The notes under the pieces: model-generated
The model's input: the letters and a program-made list of their open reading frames with translations, nothing else
The model's database searches: none
What the model was told of the DNA's origin: nothing
Source of the DNA: Anas platyrhynchos
Taxonomy: Eukaryota > Chordata > Aves > Anseriformes > Anatidae
Assembly (NCBI RefSeq): GCF_047663525.1
Contig: NC_092589.1
Coordinates: 82,992,001 to 83,056,000, forward strand
Length of the DNA stretch: 64,000 bases
Direction: 5' to 3'
Shown here: positions 47,918 to 60,845 of the stretch, piece by piece
How the letters are laid out: each line of letters starts with the position of its first letter
Numbering within the stretch: the first letter of the stretch is position 1
Program-made: the position numbers and the translations under genes

Positions 47918-47956
47918 GAGCATGTCCTGTGGCCTTGGATTGTGGTTTTGCCACAG
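47918..47956. repeat. 39-bp direct repeat, copy 2
   Basis: Second copy, 372 bp after the first. The differences are C to T and CA to TG, consistent with CpG-type or transition decay after duplication. Confidence 0.85.
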
Positions 47957-50900
47957 TATTTGCATTTTTAAAAATCAGATAACTGATAAATTGAGATAGC
48001 CTTGACAAAACAAAAGCAACTAGAAATGAAAGATTAGGTCTTAATCTTTAACTGTGTAGTACATTTTAATGAAGAAGTGAGAATACATGTATTTGTGCTG
48101 AAAGCTCTCTCAAGACAGCCAGGACAATTCCCTCTGTATTCACATGTTCACTAGAAAATAAAGGCTGTACTGCTGCAAACTGACAGTTCCTCTTGACAGT
48201 GACACCTCACCGCATCTGTAAGTCTATTCTGCACAACACAAGAGGAAATGATGACAACTTTGCAAGCAACTGTTTTCCCAGCCTAAACCAACTCTGGAAG
48301 TGTGCAGGCAAATACACTGTCATCATTTCAGCCTTTCACGGTGACATCCATTACTATTTCTGCTCTTCTGGTAGTTGTAAGAAGTCACAGGATCGTCATG
48401 CACACACAAAACAATAGTTTTTGTCAGTAAAATATCTGTGTTTGTTTGTTTGTATTTTGAATATGATTTTCCCTCGGTGAAAGACTGGCTCTGGCTTGAT
48501 TTAGAAATCTTAATATCTGGGAACAGATTAGAAAAGGAGAGAAAAAGCATTACTATAATTTCTGCCCGTGTTTAAGAGGACATCAGGGTGGGGAGTATTA
48601 TTTGATAGTTTAGAGTAGACATCCTCCTCCCTACTGCCTTTATTCATTTGTCTTTTAGGTAATGAATATAAAGAATATCACCATAGTTTTCCTTAAATAG
48701 CAGCAGAACATATGAAGAACATGATTGCCTTTAACAGGTCTCCTTAATGTGAATGGCCATCTATTATTAATCTTTAAAATTCAGTTAGCAGAAGGAGTGA
48801 TAATAAGTCCAAGGTAATCTTAATGACTAGATATGACATGTCCTGGTATTGCTTTTCAATAAATCATCCTGGCTATTCAGAACAGCACTCAGTTTCACAT
48901 TAAAGCATATTAAGGGATGGGATCCTGCCTCAGTGAAGTCACTAAGAATTGTACATTGACTTCAGCAGAAACGATAGCTTACCCCAGGTTTTCAAACTAT
49001 GTCTGCATTTGGAAAGTGCAATGCTATATTCCATTGTACTTGCATCTTCGCTGACATTAAAATAAAGCTGAGACAGAATAAGCAACAGCCTCTAAATTCC
49101 TTTTATTTTTTTTCTTCTTTACTTCCAGGATAATCCATGTTGAATTCTGGTGGGTCAGCGCAGAATCATAAAGCCTTGTGGGAGTTCCGTGGACTTGCCA
49201 TGGGAGTGTAGCAATTTATTTACCCATGTGTGTGCAGATGGGTAGAGTACATCATGAACAAAACATCTCTGACTGTGCTGCTGCTGACAGAATCACTCGT
49301 GACCATGCGCAGCGATGCTGTTTTGGCACTGTTTTCTCTCCCTCTCCCCATATATATGCTTATATGTGTATGCATGATGAAAACAGGATACACAAGCATT
49401 CAAAGTTCCCCCTGAATCAAGGTCTCTCCACATGTATTGTAATGATAATAACAATAAAGTAATGCAAGTTCATGGCCACTGATTGCACAGAAGGAAAACC
49501 TCTTCTGCCATGTACAGCCATACTGGGGTGCATGGATCCCTGCCATTGCTCTATGAACCATTTTTTCTTCTTCCCCCTAGATCTTACTGAAATTCCCTGC
49601 AAGGATCAGCACCACTGGGATGTCCAACTCTCCTTCAAGCTGAAGAGAAGGAAAAACATCCCACTTATCAGTGGTGGCATGTTCCCAGACCCGCTGTGTG
49701 TGTAATGCTGTGAGCGTCTCTGGGACACCCCCATGGTGCCCTGTCCCCCAGGGCAGGGCTCGGTGGTTGCTGCAACCTGGCCCAGAGCAGAAACCTCATC
49801 AGGAGGGGTGACGAGCAATATTTGCTGGGTGAGACTCCAAAAAGGAAGGATTTAAGGAGTAAATTAGCAGAATGCAGAGGTGGGAACTCCACTAAGCACC
49901 ATTTCTTAGTTAAGAAATAAGGATTAGGGGTATTATTTTAATAGAAGAACATGAGGAATTATACAGACTATGGATCCATCCAACAAACACTCCTCCCAAA
50001 CCTTCACAAGAGTAAAAATAAATCCAGTAAGGCCTTTCATCAGCAGCCTGGGAAAAAAATATAACCATTGTCTCTGCAACGCTTAACTTGTAACCTAATT
50101 CAAAGTCATTTTTAAATTATACACCTACCTGCTACCAATGCAGCCTGAGTAGGCAAAATTAATAACAGGCATGCTCAGTAAATCCGAGGTTTAGAGCTTT
50201 AGCTCAAATGTGAATGTCTAAATGGAGTAATACCATCAGTCATGAGAATTACAGTTTTCTGCCTCCTTATCTTCTCCTATTTATTTCAGGGCTTTTATTT
50301 ATTCCTATTATAGTGCTGGCAAAACCTGGCTGGCTGGCAGTGCTGGCAGGGGGACTGCCTCCCAGCATGTGTGGTCTGCAGGGCCAGGGATGGGGAGGGA
50401 TGGTGGGAGAGGAGAAGGGAGATGAGACACAAGCAGAGCTCTCCACGACCTCTACCGCACCACCAATGGGTGTGGGTCATGCATAGTTTGCTTCTTTTTT
50501 TTCCCATATTGTTAAGGAAAGCTTCCACTTTTGTATATACATATACTATTACTATTTCCCCTTCATTTTCTGTCCTATTAGAGTGTCTTTATCTCAACCC
50601 ATGAGCTTCACCTTTTTCCAATTCTCTCCCCCATCCCACTTGGCAAGGAGGGAGCAAATGGCTGTGTGGTGCTGAGCTGCCTGCTGGGTTAAACCACAGC
50701 ACAGGAGGAGCAGAGTAACAGCAAAACGTCACAAAGAACTCAAAAAGGACCGCACTATCCACCTAGGAATTTGGCATTTAACCCAGTTTTCTTTGCACCT
50801 GATACATGCAGGTAAATTGTTTAACCTCGTTAGCCCCGAAGGCCTGGCTGAGCTTCGTTAAAGGGCTGAGTTGTCTCCTGATGGCAATGCAGGCAGCAGG

Positions 50901-52496
50901 ACTTCTCTAGTGACTGGCAGCTGACCTCCTAAACAGATGTACAAGCTGAGACCTTTTGGGTTCCCTCATTCAAGAAACTCAGCCCTGATTTGACGTGAAA
51001 GTGCCCATCATTTCATTTCCTTTTAACCCCATCCGAAATACCGCTGGGCCCTGCAGATGCTGTACTTCATTACCGCAGACACGATGAAGCTACCGGCTAG
51101 CATACGAAAGGACAGACGGAGCTTTCAAGCTCAGCGCTGCTCTATTCTTACGTTTTTGCTCTTTGCCCTTTCTTGCTGATTACACGGGGTTTTTAAATAG
51201 TTGTTTGTGATCTAATCTTAGCTGGTGTGTCAGCTGGCCCCTGCTGAGGCTTAAATCCTTCTGCCGACTGTGAAAGAGTAGACTGAAGTCTCAAAATGGA
51301 GCAGGGCACTCGCCTTCAAGAGAGCAGCGTGTGGAGGTGGGGATGAATGGAAAGTGTTTCTTGTAGGAAAGTGAACTACGGTGAAACATGAGAATATGGG
51401 CTGATGTATATTTTCCGTGGCCCCTTGCCCTCCAGCACTTTGCTTCATCTCCTCCCTCATGCCAATGCAAGTGCTTGCAGGGCTGTCCAGTGAGCTGTAC
51501 TGATCCAGCTAAATAATGACTTTTTTTTTTTCTTTTTTGGACACGCTACATCTGCCAGATTTTTTTCCAGGCTTGTGACCATAGCCCAGGTTTCAGAGCT
51601 GGGGAATAGTGCTGGATTTGTCACATGGGCAACTCAACAGCTCTACCAAAACAGGTTCCTGCTGTGCCAAGCGTGTAATGGGACTTTGAGGTCTTCGTGT
51701 TCATTACCAGAGCAATCTAAAAGTGTTCTTCTCTTCCACACAGGCAGCTCTGAGGGAAACCTGAGTTTCATAGCGCATTTAAGAACCAGAACTGCAGGGC
51801 TATTTTAGGGCTGCAATCTATGACCTTCAAAGGCAAAGTCCTCACCAGAGCTAAGAAAACTCTTCCCATTCTCAGTGCCAGTGACTTCGCAGGTGTGAAA
51901 ACATAATTTTTTAACAACAGTGACTGTTGTCTTTTCTTCTTCTCGAAAGATACCTCTGCTTCTGGTGAGTCCTTGGAAGTTCCTGTGCTCAAGGGGATGG
52001 GCAGAACACACGACCCATCCAGGTGGCCAGCCTTGCGCTGGGCATGCCATGATCAATGCCTCTTTCTCATTGCTACACCAAATCCCAGAGCAGGCAGGGT
52101 GAGCTCAGTGCTGCAGCAGCCCTCATACAGCAATGGGAGCACCCCTGGACACAGATGCCTATCGCCACCTGCACAAACCCACAGCATTGCCTGCATCATG
52201 AAATCCCTCTCTCTGCTGCTGTGCCTGCTTCTGCGCTGTTGCTACTGCGAATCAAAGTGGTAAGCTACTGGGAATCAAAGCAGTCAGTTGGTCATTGCTG
52301 CAGAAAGGCACAAAGATGCTTTGCAGCAGGAGCTGCTGGCCTGTTGGTGGGCGCAAACTTCTCAGGTGCCTCCACAACAACCACAACCACTACGTCCTCT
52401 CCGGTACCATGAGCCCTTGGTGCCTTCTTGCTCCTCTAATTTTATTTGAATCCTTACCAAGTACAACATGAGTGCATGGGAAATGCTCACTCTTAG

Positions 52497-52540
52497 AAAA
52501 CAAAACAAAACAAAACAAAACAAACAAAAAAAAAAAAACA
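52497..52540. repeat. (CAAAA)n with A-rich tail
   Basis: Four to five CAAAA units, then CAAA and a run of 12-13 A. Confidence 0.9.
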
Positions 52541-52616
52541 CAGGTCAAACGTTGATTTTACAGGAAATGTTTGCAGACCTGGATTGTTAAAAAAAGAAAC
52601 TACTTAGTTCTGTATC

Positions 52617-52650
52617 AATAAATAAATAAATAAATAAATAAAATAAAAAA
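52617..52650. repeat. (AATA)n microsatellite
   Basis: About eight AATA units, only about 75 bp after the CAAAA repeat. Confidence 0.9.
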
Positions 52651-54290
52651 ATCAATCTTCTCTAGAGGCCAGGTAGGGAAATAAATCAGGAGGAGAAGCT
52701 GCTGTGAATTAGAGGAGCTTTACCACATTCCCAAGGAGTGCAAGAGGCCAGCCGTACATCGGTCAGTCACACTGCTGAGCCGTAGATGTGTTTGCTGCAC
52801 AGAAGTCATTGCAACCACATCCTTTCACAGGAGGGCAAAGCACCCCACTTGTGCCTTGGGGTGCAAAGATGCACATGGGGAGCTGTATATGTTTGCTTCA
52901 TCCCTGGCTTCAGCCTAAAGTGGGGACCCAGAGAGCCAGACATTAGCAGTAACATGTAGGTTCTCTGGCCAAAGAGGACTAGACTCATAATATTCTCCTT
53001 TGCAAGTCACTGAGTTAATGGCCTGCTTTTACATATATTGCTGTTATACCTGGCAATTCACGATAATAGGGGCTTGGGGTAATAGCAACAGCACAAAAAA
53101 ATAAACAGCCTTTATCAAGCCATTCCTGTGAGAAGAAAAAAACAGCACTGCATATGTCAAAGGCTGCATTATTAGAGTGGTATTTAGTCTGTAGCTAAAA
53201 GGCCACACAAGCCTTTACTTTTAACTGCTAACTCAGGTCTCCTCAAGAGACTTGACTAGGATTTAAAGGGTAAGTATTGTGGAATGGTCTGCAGAGGAGA
53301 GAGCAGTCCCCTTAATGCTGTCTTTTCAGGACATTATTCTTTCCATTTGTATAGAGACAATTGCTCCAGCTAACCTGCCTGTCCTGTACCCTAGGCAACC
53401 TGACAAATTAAAACCAACTGCCTAATCCATCAAACAAATGGTTTTCACGGGGTCCATCAAAAGTAAATAAATAGCTATCCCCCCTCCCTGGAAAATAAAA
53501 TGTTTCGACAGCAAGGAAAGCTTCTTCCCTGGCTCGTCTTTCCCTTCTGCAGGTGCCCAAGGGGAAGGCCTTGCACCATGGCCTTGAGGTTTGCAGAAGA
53601 CCAAGATCCAGAGAGTACACCCATTAGCACAGATATTTTCTTTCCAGTGTGTCTATGAGCTCAGTGATACAGGGAGGACTTGGGTGAGACAGATAATCCC
53701 ACCTTAACCCCTCTTGCAGGGCTCCAAGATAAACACAAAACCCAAAGCTGAAGTCTGGTCATGGCAGGCCTGGCAGAGCACCCAGCCTCTCCTCCTCCTT
53801 CCTTGCTGCCTTCAGCAGCCTACAGTCTCTCCCAGTGCCCCCCACAGTACCCAAATCTGCTTTGCAAGGCTGAATTTATCCTCTGCCCTTGATTTCCTGG
53901 CTGGGAATGTGTGCTTAGAGCCTGCTAATGAAGCTCAAAGGGCTTCCACAGGGTGGGCTGGCATGCACAGAAGGAAGCTGCCTGGCACCAGTTGCCATCC
54001 TTACATGCATGCTAGAAGACAGCACCGTCTTTCTCAGGCACCTACCCATTGCCTGCGACTCCAGCCACATCTAACCTCTTTCCTCCAGCAGTAGAGCCAG
54101 TTTTGGCAGCAGGCACAATGATGGGTATCGGTAGCTGGCCGGGATTTAATTGAACACAGATGGAGCTGAGGCAGCCCGAGCCTGATGCAAAGTGCTTCCA
54201 GTCCCCGCTTCCCTTGGGGTCCTCAAACCGCAAAAACAACAGTGTATCCCAGTTCAGCCATAAAACTTCCTTAAAGCTATTTGTCTTTTT

Positions 54291-54362
54291 GTTGTTGTTG
54301 TTGTTGTTGTTTTATTTTTATTTGTATTTTGTTGTTGTTGTTGTTTTTGTTTTGTTTGTTTC
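54291..54362. repeat. (GTT)n compound microsatellite
   Basis: Two GTT blocks (54291-54311 and about 54331-54342) separated by T/A-rich sequence and trailing into GTTTT units. A spurious frame through it encodes a Leu/Phe/Val run. Confidence 0.9.
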
Positions 54363-55189
54363 GAAGTGGAGGTTTCATAATCTAGAAGAGACATTCAGAG
54401 ACACTCACAGCTATTTATTGTTAATGAAAATAAGCATTAGCCCTGGACATGTTAGGAACGTCAGTGCACTTGTTCAATAATTGCTGTTTCCTCACCCATG
54501 TACTGGACGGGAATGGCCACACAAGAGCTTCTTCTCTGGAAGTACCAGAATTTGCAGAGAACTTGCCAATATCTGCGGGAGCAGAGGACAATACAACAAA
54601 ACAGATTCTCCATGGTAGAGCCCCAGCAGACCATGTCCAAGAAGCCTATCTACCACACCACCGCGCAGTTATGCATCCCTCACTGCACACTTCACACCTC
54701 AACACACATCCTGCTATGGGAGGTTTGCTTCAGAAGGAGAGCAGTGGAGGCCAGGAGACCAGCCCTGGAGAGGCACACCACCAGCTGCTGAAGGTTTTCC
54801 AGCCAGCTTGGCCAAGGGACCTCACAGCCCCATGGGCTTTCTTGTCAATCTCACGACAAGTTGGGAAAGTTGGAGGAAGGAGGCACATCTGGATAATGAC
54901 ATAGTTTTCAGGCTGTGTTGAGCTGCTTGAGAAAGCTCATCAGCTACCGGGACTGGACCCTGAGTTTTGCATTTATGTGTGACCATGTCTTAATAGTGTT
55001 TGGGTTGTATCTTAACTGGATGGAGAAGAAAGCAGCCAGGCTTCCTCCTGCACATCCTCCTGCACAAAGAGGTGACTTCAGATACATGGATGTCATTTCT
55101 TGTGTTGGAAAATTGAAGAGGGTGCCAAAAAAGCTATAGAAATTATTTAATAGCTTGAGAAACATTTTTTCTGTGAGAGACCTTGTTCA

Positions 55190-55216
55190 TTATTTATTTA
55201 TTTATTTATTTATTTT
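55190..55216. repeat. (ATTT)n microsatellite
   Basis: About six ATTT units. Confidence 0.9.
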
Positions 55217-55390
55217 TAATAAAAGAGAAGACTGAAAGACGACTCTTTGGTAGCACGTGAAGCATTTCCATGGGAGAAAATACCGGCTACTGAAAGGCTC
55301 CTTAACCAGCAGAAAAATGCATAACAAGAGCCAGTGACTGGAAGCTGAAGCCAGACAAATTAAAATGGGAAATAAGGCATATGTTTTTAA

Positions 55391-55625
55391 GAGTGACGGT
55401 AATTAACCACTGGAACAAATCCTCAAGGGAGGCTGTGGATTCTTATCTCTAGAGAGTTTTGAAGCATGGCTGGATGCCTTTCTAGGAGATGTACTTTAGC
55501 CAAAGAATCTATTAGGTTCAATAGATGGGTAATTGTGTGAAATGTAATGGCCTGTGATGCACAGGAAGTAAGAACAGATGATCTAATGGTTCTTTCTGGC
55601 CTTAAACCTAAGAAGCTATTCATCT
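55391..55625 (+). repeat. Diverged CR1 LINE 3' fragment, sense
   Basis: 'ggtaattaaccactggaaca', 'tagagagttttgaagcatgg', 'aatggcctgtgatgcacagg' and 'gatgatctaatggttctttc' follow the order of an older amniote CR1 3' region in sense. This is the first CR1 fragment found downstream of CNR1. Confidence 0.8.
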
Positions 55626-58600
55626 AGATGGGAGCCCTGAACCTATAGCTGAGAATTTGATCCCAGGACCCCACTGCAACATTTATAAACCTGTGAAAAA
55701 TGAGTGTATAAATGCACCAAAGAGAATAGAATCAAACGATGGATGGGGAGCTAAGGAAGAAGAAACACGCCCATAAAATCACCTATTCCTATTTTTTATG
55801 AATTATGTTGGAATGTAATGAGCACCTATAGAATCCAGGACTGCGAGGCAGTAATTTACACTGGAGAAATTCAAATGAAATAGGAAGATATGAGGCTATG
55901 TTTGGAGACTGTCAGGTTTCTGCGATAAAATTGCGTTAGTAATTAATAATCTCCCAGAAAAGAGAGAGAGAGAGATCATCTGCTGCCGTGTGTCTATTAG
56001 CAGATAAATCCAAAGTGAAAGATATCCCCTCTGGGACTACTTGATGGATTATATTAAATTTAATGGTAATGGAAGGCATACTGTAATTGGAAGATGCTGG
56101 AGGGGAAAGATATGGTGGGAGCAAGAGCACTGCTGATATGGAAGACCCCATCTTATAGAAATAGGCTCAGTTCCTGCCAAACTGCACCTAAAAAAAAGCA
56201 GAAGAGGCTCCATTCCTCATAGGCAAGGAGCAGAAAATGTACAGGATGATCTTAACTGATATGGAAGCCAACCTATAGCATCCCCAAGGGAGATACGTTT
56301 GGCAACTGCTATGTGGAAAATAAATACTAGAAATGCCAGGATTTTTTGAATCTATGACTACATTTCAGAGGAATAAAATGACAAGTTCAATTAGGTTCCT
56401 CGAAGCAGAGGAGAGAAACTGATTAATCAGGCATGGAAGTTCCTAAGTAACCAAAACAACTGTGTGGGCTTTCTCCTCTTGACTCATGTTACAGGAGGAG
56501 GGTGTATCTATTTGGAAACGGAATACATTTCCACATGCTCTATAAAGGAATGTCCAAACACATCTAGCTAGAAAATGGTCCCTGTTATCCAGGTCTCTCC
56601 AGAACATCTTGTACATTGTGTGACGCTCTGGAGCATGTACAGGAATTTTAGGGTGTTTGAAGATAAAACGTCTTTTTAAATAATGCATAGGCCCGGTGCC
56701 AGCATGCCAAAGGGGCTACAGAAACTTCACAAGTAAACTTGTGTTGAGCAGAGAGATACCTGCAACAAACAGGCATCAAGATTAAAATAAAACAGCATGG
56801 CATTTATAATGTCTCGAGTTCAAAGACGTCTTGGAAAAATAACACTGCCTGTCAGAATGGCAGGATGCAGAGAACCATATCCCTGCAAATTGCCAGCAGA
56901 ACAGCAAGAGTTACCATCCTCGGCCAGTGAAACATCAAATGATTATTGCATCTGAGCTGGCTCTTTCCCAGAGCATTGGATGCCGTCTCTACCAGCTTCA
57001 GAAAGCTGCCTTCCGCAGATGGGCTTTTTCAGAGGTGTCGTACACCTCACCGCTCAGGGGGAGAGACAAACAAAAGCCAACGCATGTGACACAGCGCTGA
57101 ACCATGCAGATAATATCATGCAAGAGGACACATCCTGATCATAACGCCACGGGAGGCCTGCAGAAAAATTCAGCTTCCCGGTAGCACGCTGTTTGCTCAC
57201 TTTGGCTGAAGGCTGAGGCAGGGGGAACTGAACCCCCTCCTAGTCTCAAAACCCTCATGTTTTAAAAGGGATTTTTCTTCGGGTCATTTTTTATGTCATT
57301 TTTGATGACAGCTGATTGAATTTAATCACGACAGGGAGTAGGAGGGTGACCACGGAAGGGCTGTACTCTTCGGTCATGAGCCTGGAAGAGCAGAAAGCCA
57401 TGACAGGGCTGCCGTGCTCACCTTGTTTTGGGTTTTTCTCCGCCACCCAGCACCCTACCCTGCCCACCGCTGGAGCACGGGGGTGCGTGGCCGCGTGGGC
57501 GCCAGCATCACAAGCAGCATCACCGATCTGCCTGGCGTCGCCTCTCCTCGACAGCCCCAGCCCCTCCAACCCGGGGATGGCGAGTCTATTTTTGTGGGAT
57601 ATGTTGTTGATGTGGACTTGTAGCTGCTTCCCACAGGAGCACGCCTTGGAGTAGGAAGCGTTCCAAAAAACATACGAGCTGCTATGTACATCCACCGCAG
57701 AGCAGGGAGAGAGAATAAATGAAGCACAAAGCTCGGTGCCCAGCACTCACAGTGCTTAACCCTAAATCCGCCGGTGACACACTGCAGGAGCAGGGATGAG
57801 TTATTCAGCTAACGCCTCTCCCCACTGCCTCCGGGGCTTATTATCAGGATGAATTATTTAATGTGTGTGCACAGCTTTGATGCTGTACGCACCATTTCAT
57901 ATGTACATAAGTGCTAAAGATTACTGGGCGGCTCTGTTGTCGCTAGAACACCAAACACACATTTCTGGGTTTAATTAGGTGTGTAAAAGCGGCTGTACAA
58001 GGCCACACTCGAAAATGTGAGTCCTGATGTATTAGTAATTATGGGGCTGAGGCAAAATGGATGTCAGCAAGAGGATTCATCCCATCTGGGTATAGCCCTG
58101 GCCAAAGCCTGCTCAAGTGCTTCTAATGGCCTCCAGGCTCTTAAGTCACCCAGAGAAGTTCCCATCACGGTCTGCCCAGTGTGGGTTTGAGCAGAACAGC
58201 GTGAGCCTTTCATTGTAAAAATGAAATCAAACAGAAACCTGGCCAGAAGTCACAAAAGGTCTGCTACAAGCCCAATTCTTGGGCAGGGGCTTATCAGAGG
58301 CATTGCAGAAGCTCCTGGGCACTCTGGGAGGAGGCTGGTGGGATGCAAGCTGCCTGCCTCACATTTGTGTCAAGCTGTCCCTTGTTTTAGATGATGTTTG
58401 GACGATGTACCCTGGTTTTTTGACATCCAAACACCTGTCTAGCAGCCCTGGAGAGATGCTTCACTTGCAGACCCATCATAGTGACACGGGGGAAACCCTT
58501 CCTGCAGGACAGCAAGGTGCAGCAAGCTGCAATTTGCATTTGTGAAATTTACTGATTCTTGGGGGCCTGGTAATCTCCACCAGCACAAATAGCAGCTTTG

Positions 58601-60734
58601 CCTCTATGCGCCTGGGGACAATGCAGACAAAGCCCCGTCGGTGCTGTCACCAGTGGATATAATATGGCCAAATCCCCAAACCAAACAAGACCTTAATTTC
58701 TCATTGAGTTTTGGGTTTCCTGAAATCTAAACTTGAAAGAGGTTTCATCCCTTGCTCAAGGGGTAAAATCCTCTGGCGAGGAAGAGCAAATAAAGGTTCA
58801 CAATGCACAGGCTTTCTGCAAATAAATGGCTGAGGATCTCACCAATGGGACCACCGTGATCTTACAGCTACAGCATCTCACCCTCATCTGTGGTGCAGGA
58901 GCTTGGGAAATGCAAGTTCAGCTTCTTCTGCTGATCCTGTGCTAACATGGGAATGTTTTCAGAGTATATTCTTCATACATTAATAGTTTTGCACGTTGTT
59001 AAACTGAATATAATTATATTGGGTTTGCTATGAGCAGCAAATCATATTCACAATTGTGTTTTCATTAAAGAAATTATTCTATATAAAGGTTTCATTAAAA
59101 TGTTAATTGCTACCGGAATTATATGCACATAAATAATAAACAAGAATATCTACTCATTATTGGAAAATAATTTCCACATCTCCCAAACCATTTGCTGTAA
59201 TTTGTTTTAGGTTTTAGTGGGAAGTAGTGTGCTTGGCTAGAATTAATAAAAGACCCTCTGTTATGAAATGTGGCCTTATTTCTTTCTGTGTGGAGAGCAA
59301 CTTGCTAGGCCATTCTTGGCCATACAACTTGCTAGGCCTTGCAACTTGCTAGGCCATAGGAGACGTGGCATTATCATGGCTAAAAAGAATAGCTCGTGTG
59401 AAAATACCAGGGATGGGAAACATTGAGCAGGTTTAAATCACTGAACGTGTCGACACAAAGACCAAGCATGGGCTAGTTCACACCATGTGAGGCAGCAGGC
59501 ACTTCTCTGTCTGCAGGCCCTCTGTTTTCATCAGTCAAGGGCAAACTCTCAGCCTTCAAAGAGCCCCACATGCGGCATCCACATCCCTTGCTGGAATCCT
59601 TAATTTACTGGTCCTCATGTGTGGAGGATTCATGCTGAGATGGGAAGGGAGCTCCCTAGCCCATGGGTGACCACCAGACCCACACAGGGCAGCAAGGACA
59701 ACAACAGAGGACAAAATCCTGGCCGTGCTTCCTCCTCCGCTGATGTGGTAGCTGCTGGAAATGACACCCGTGAGCTCAGTCACATCACACTGCAGGAAAG
59801 CATCTGTGTTTCTGCCGGTTGTCTCAAGGCATAATGATGCTTATTTCTGGCCTCCAGAAAGAGTATTTCTCACTCTTGCAGAGCATCTTGGACAGTGAGA
59901 TCAAATATGCTGTATGTAAGCTCTGCAGACATGCCCTGTTGGGCAGCAGCCATCTTCAGTGGCACGGAGAGGAGAACGAAAAGGAAAATACAAAAGGCCT
60001 GGCAGTATCAACAAATTCTCCTTTCTGTGCCTTCCCTCTAGCTGACTCTGTGTGGGGGAACAGAGAGCTTTCACTCATGAGGAAGGTGGAAAGGAACAAG
60101 AGGAATGTAAATGCAGCGTGAATCAGAAGGCACGCACAGAATTACAAGAAGTCTCCGCTTCGAGAGGAGCCGCAATAGAAGCCTGAAAGCCTGAGCAATA
60201 GGAACTAGGAAATAGCAAAAGGAAATTAAATTTTTAAGACCCTGTATGTTTAGTTGGTGTTATCTTCAAGACAACAAACAGCAAGGGACCAGGAAATTCA
60301 AAATTAAATCCAACACTCTCCTTATTTCCTGATTTTCTCTTGTTAAGCATAAAAAGCACAGCCAGGATCAAGTTAGCATTATATTTCCTGCCATGTGATT
60401 CTGTTGGCATCATTTTTGTTGCTGTGTATATGTAGACTGACCCACACTGAAATTAAAATAAAAATACATTACATGCATTGACTTACAGAGAGACGTGAGC
60501 CAAGAATCTCAGAGCTGTAGTTCACGAGAAATGTAACAAGGCCAAGCAGTGGTCGTACAATGCTTCCTGTACATCCAAGGTGCCTGTCTTGTGAATCGAG
60601 TTCATATCTAATGATAGAGGCTGTTGTTATGGGATGGCATTTGTTGATTAGTATGAGCTGTCTGTCAAGAGTTTATCACACCGAAGTTAAGTCACATAGC
60701 TCTCTGGTGCTGCTCCAATACAGATGCCACCTTC
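55626..60734. other. Downstream intergenic DNA, no gene seen
   Basis: No exon recognised. It holds a CpG-rich patch at about 57465-57585, where overlapping frames of 60-151 codons occur on both strands with no known motif, and a three-copy short repeat at 59.3 kb. Confidence 0.5.
59298..59355. repeat. Three copies of CAACTTGCTAGGCC
   Basis: Exact 14-mers at 59298-59311, 59325-59338 and 59342-59355, with spacers of 13 and 3 bp. The first spacer also carries a TTGGCCATA that partly echoes the unit. Confidence 0.9.
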
Positions 60735-60845
60735 TGGGTGGGTCTTCGAGCAACCTGGTCTGGTGGGAGGTGTCCCTACCCATGGCAGGGAATCATTAAG
60801 GTCCCTTCCAACCCTGGCATTCTTTAATTCTGTGATTCTATGTTT
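60735..60845 (+). repeat. CR1 LINE 3' terminus, sense
   Basis: 'gagcaacctggtctggtggg', 'aggtgtccctacccatggca' and 'aaggtcccttccaaccctgg', then the terminal 'attctgtgattctatg', identify a CR1 3' end. It is about 110 bp and truncated. Confidence 0.9.

Larger units (their letters stand above)
46951..55390. other. Downstream intergenic DNA, no gene seen
   Basis: About 8.4 kb with no recognised exon or CR1 copy. It holds a 39-bp direct repeat pair (47546 and 47918) and clusters of simple repeats at 52.5-52.65, 54.3 and 55.2 kb. Confidence 0.5.

Noticed and set aside
53714..54904. Open frames of 97-151 codons downstream of CNR1
   Set aside because: They overlap each other in different frames, one runs through the GTT microsatellite, and none shows a domain.
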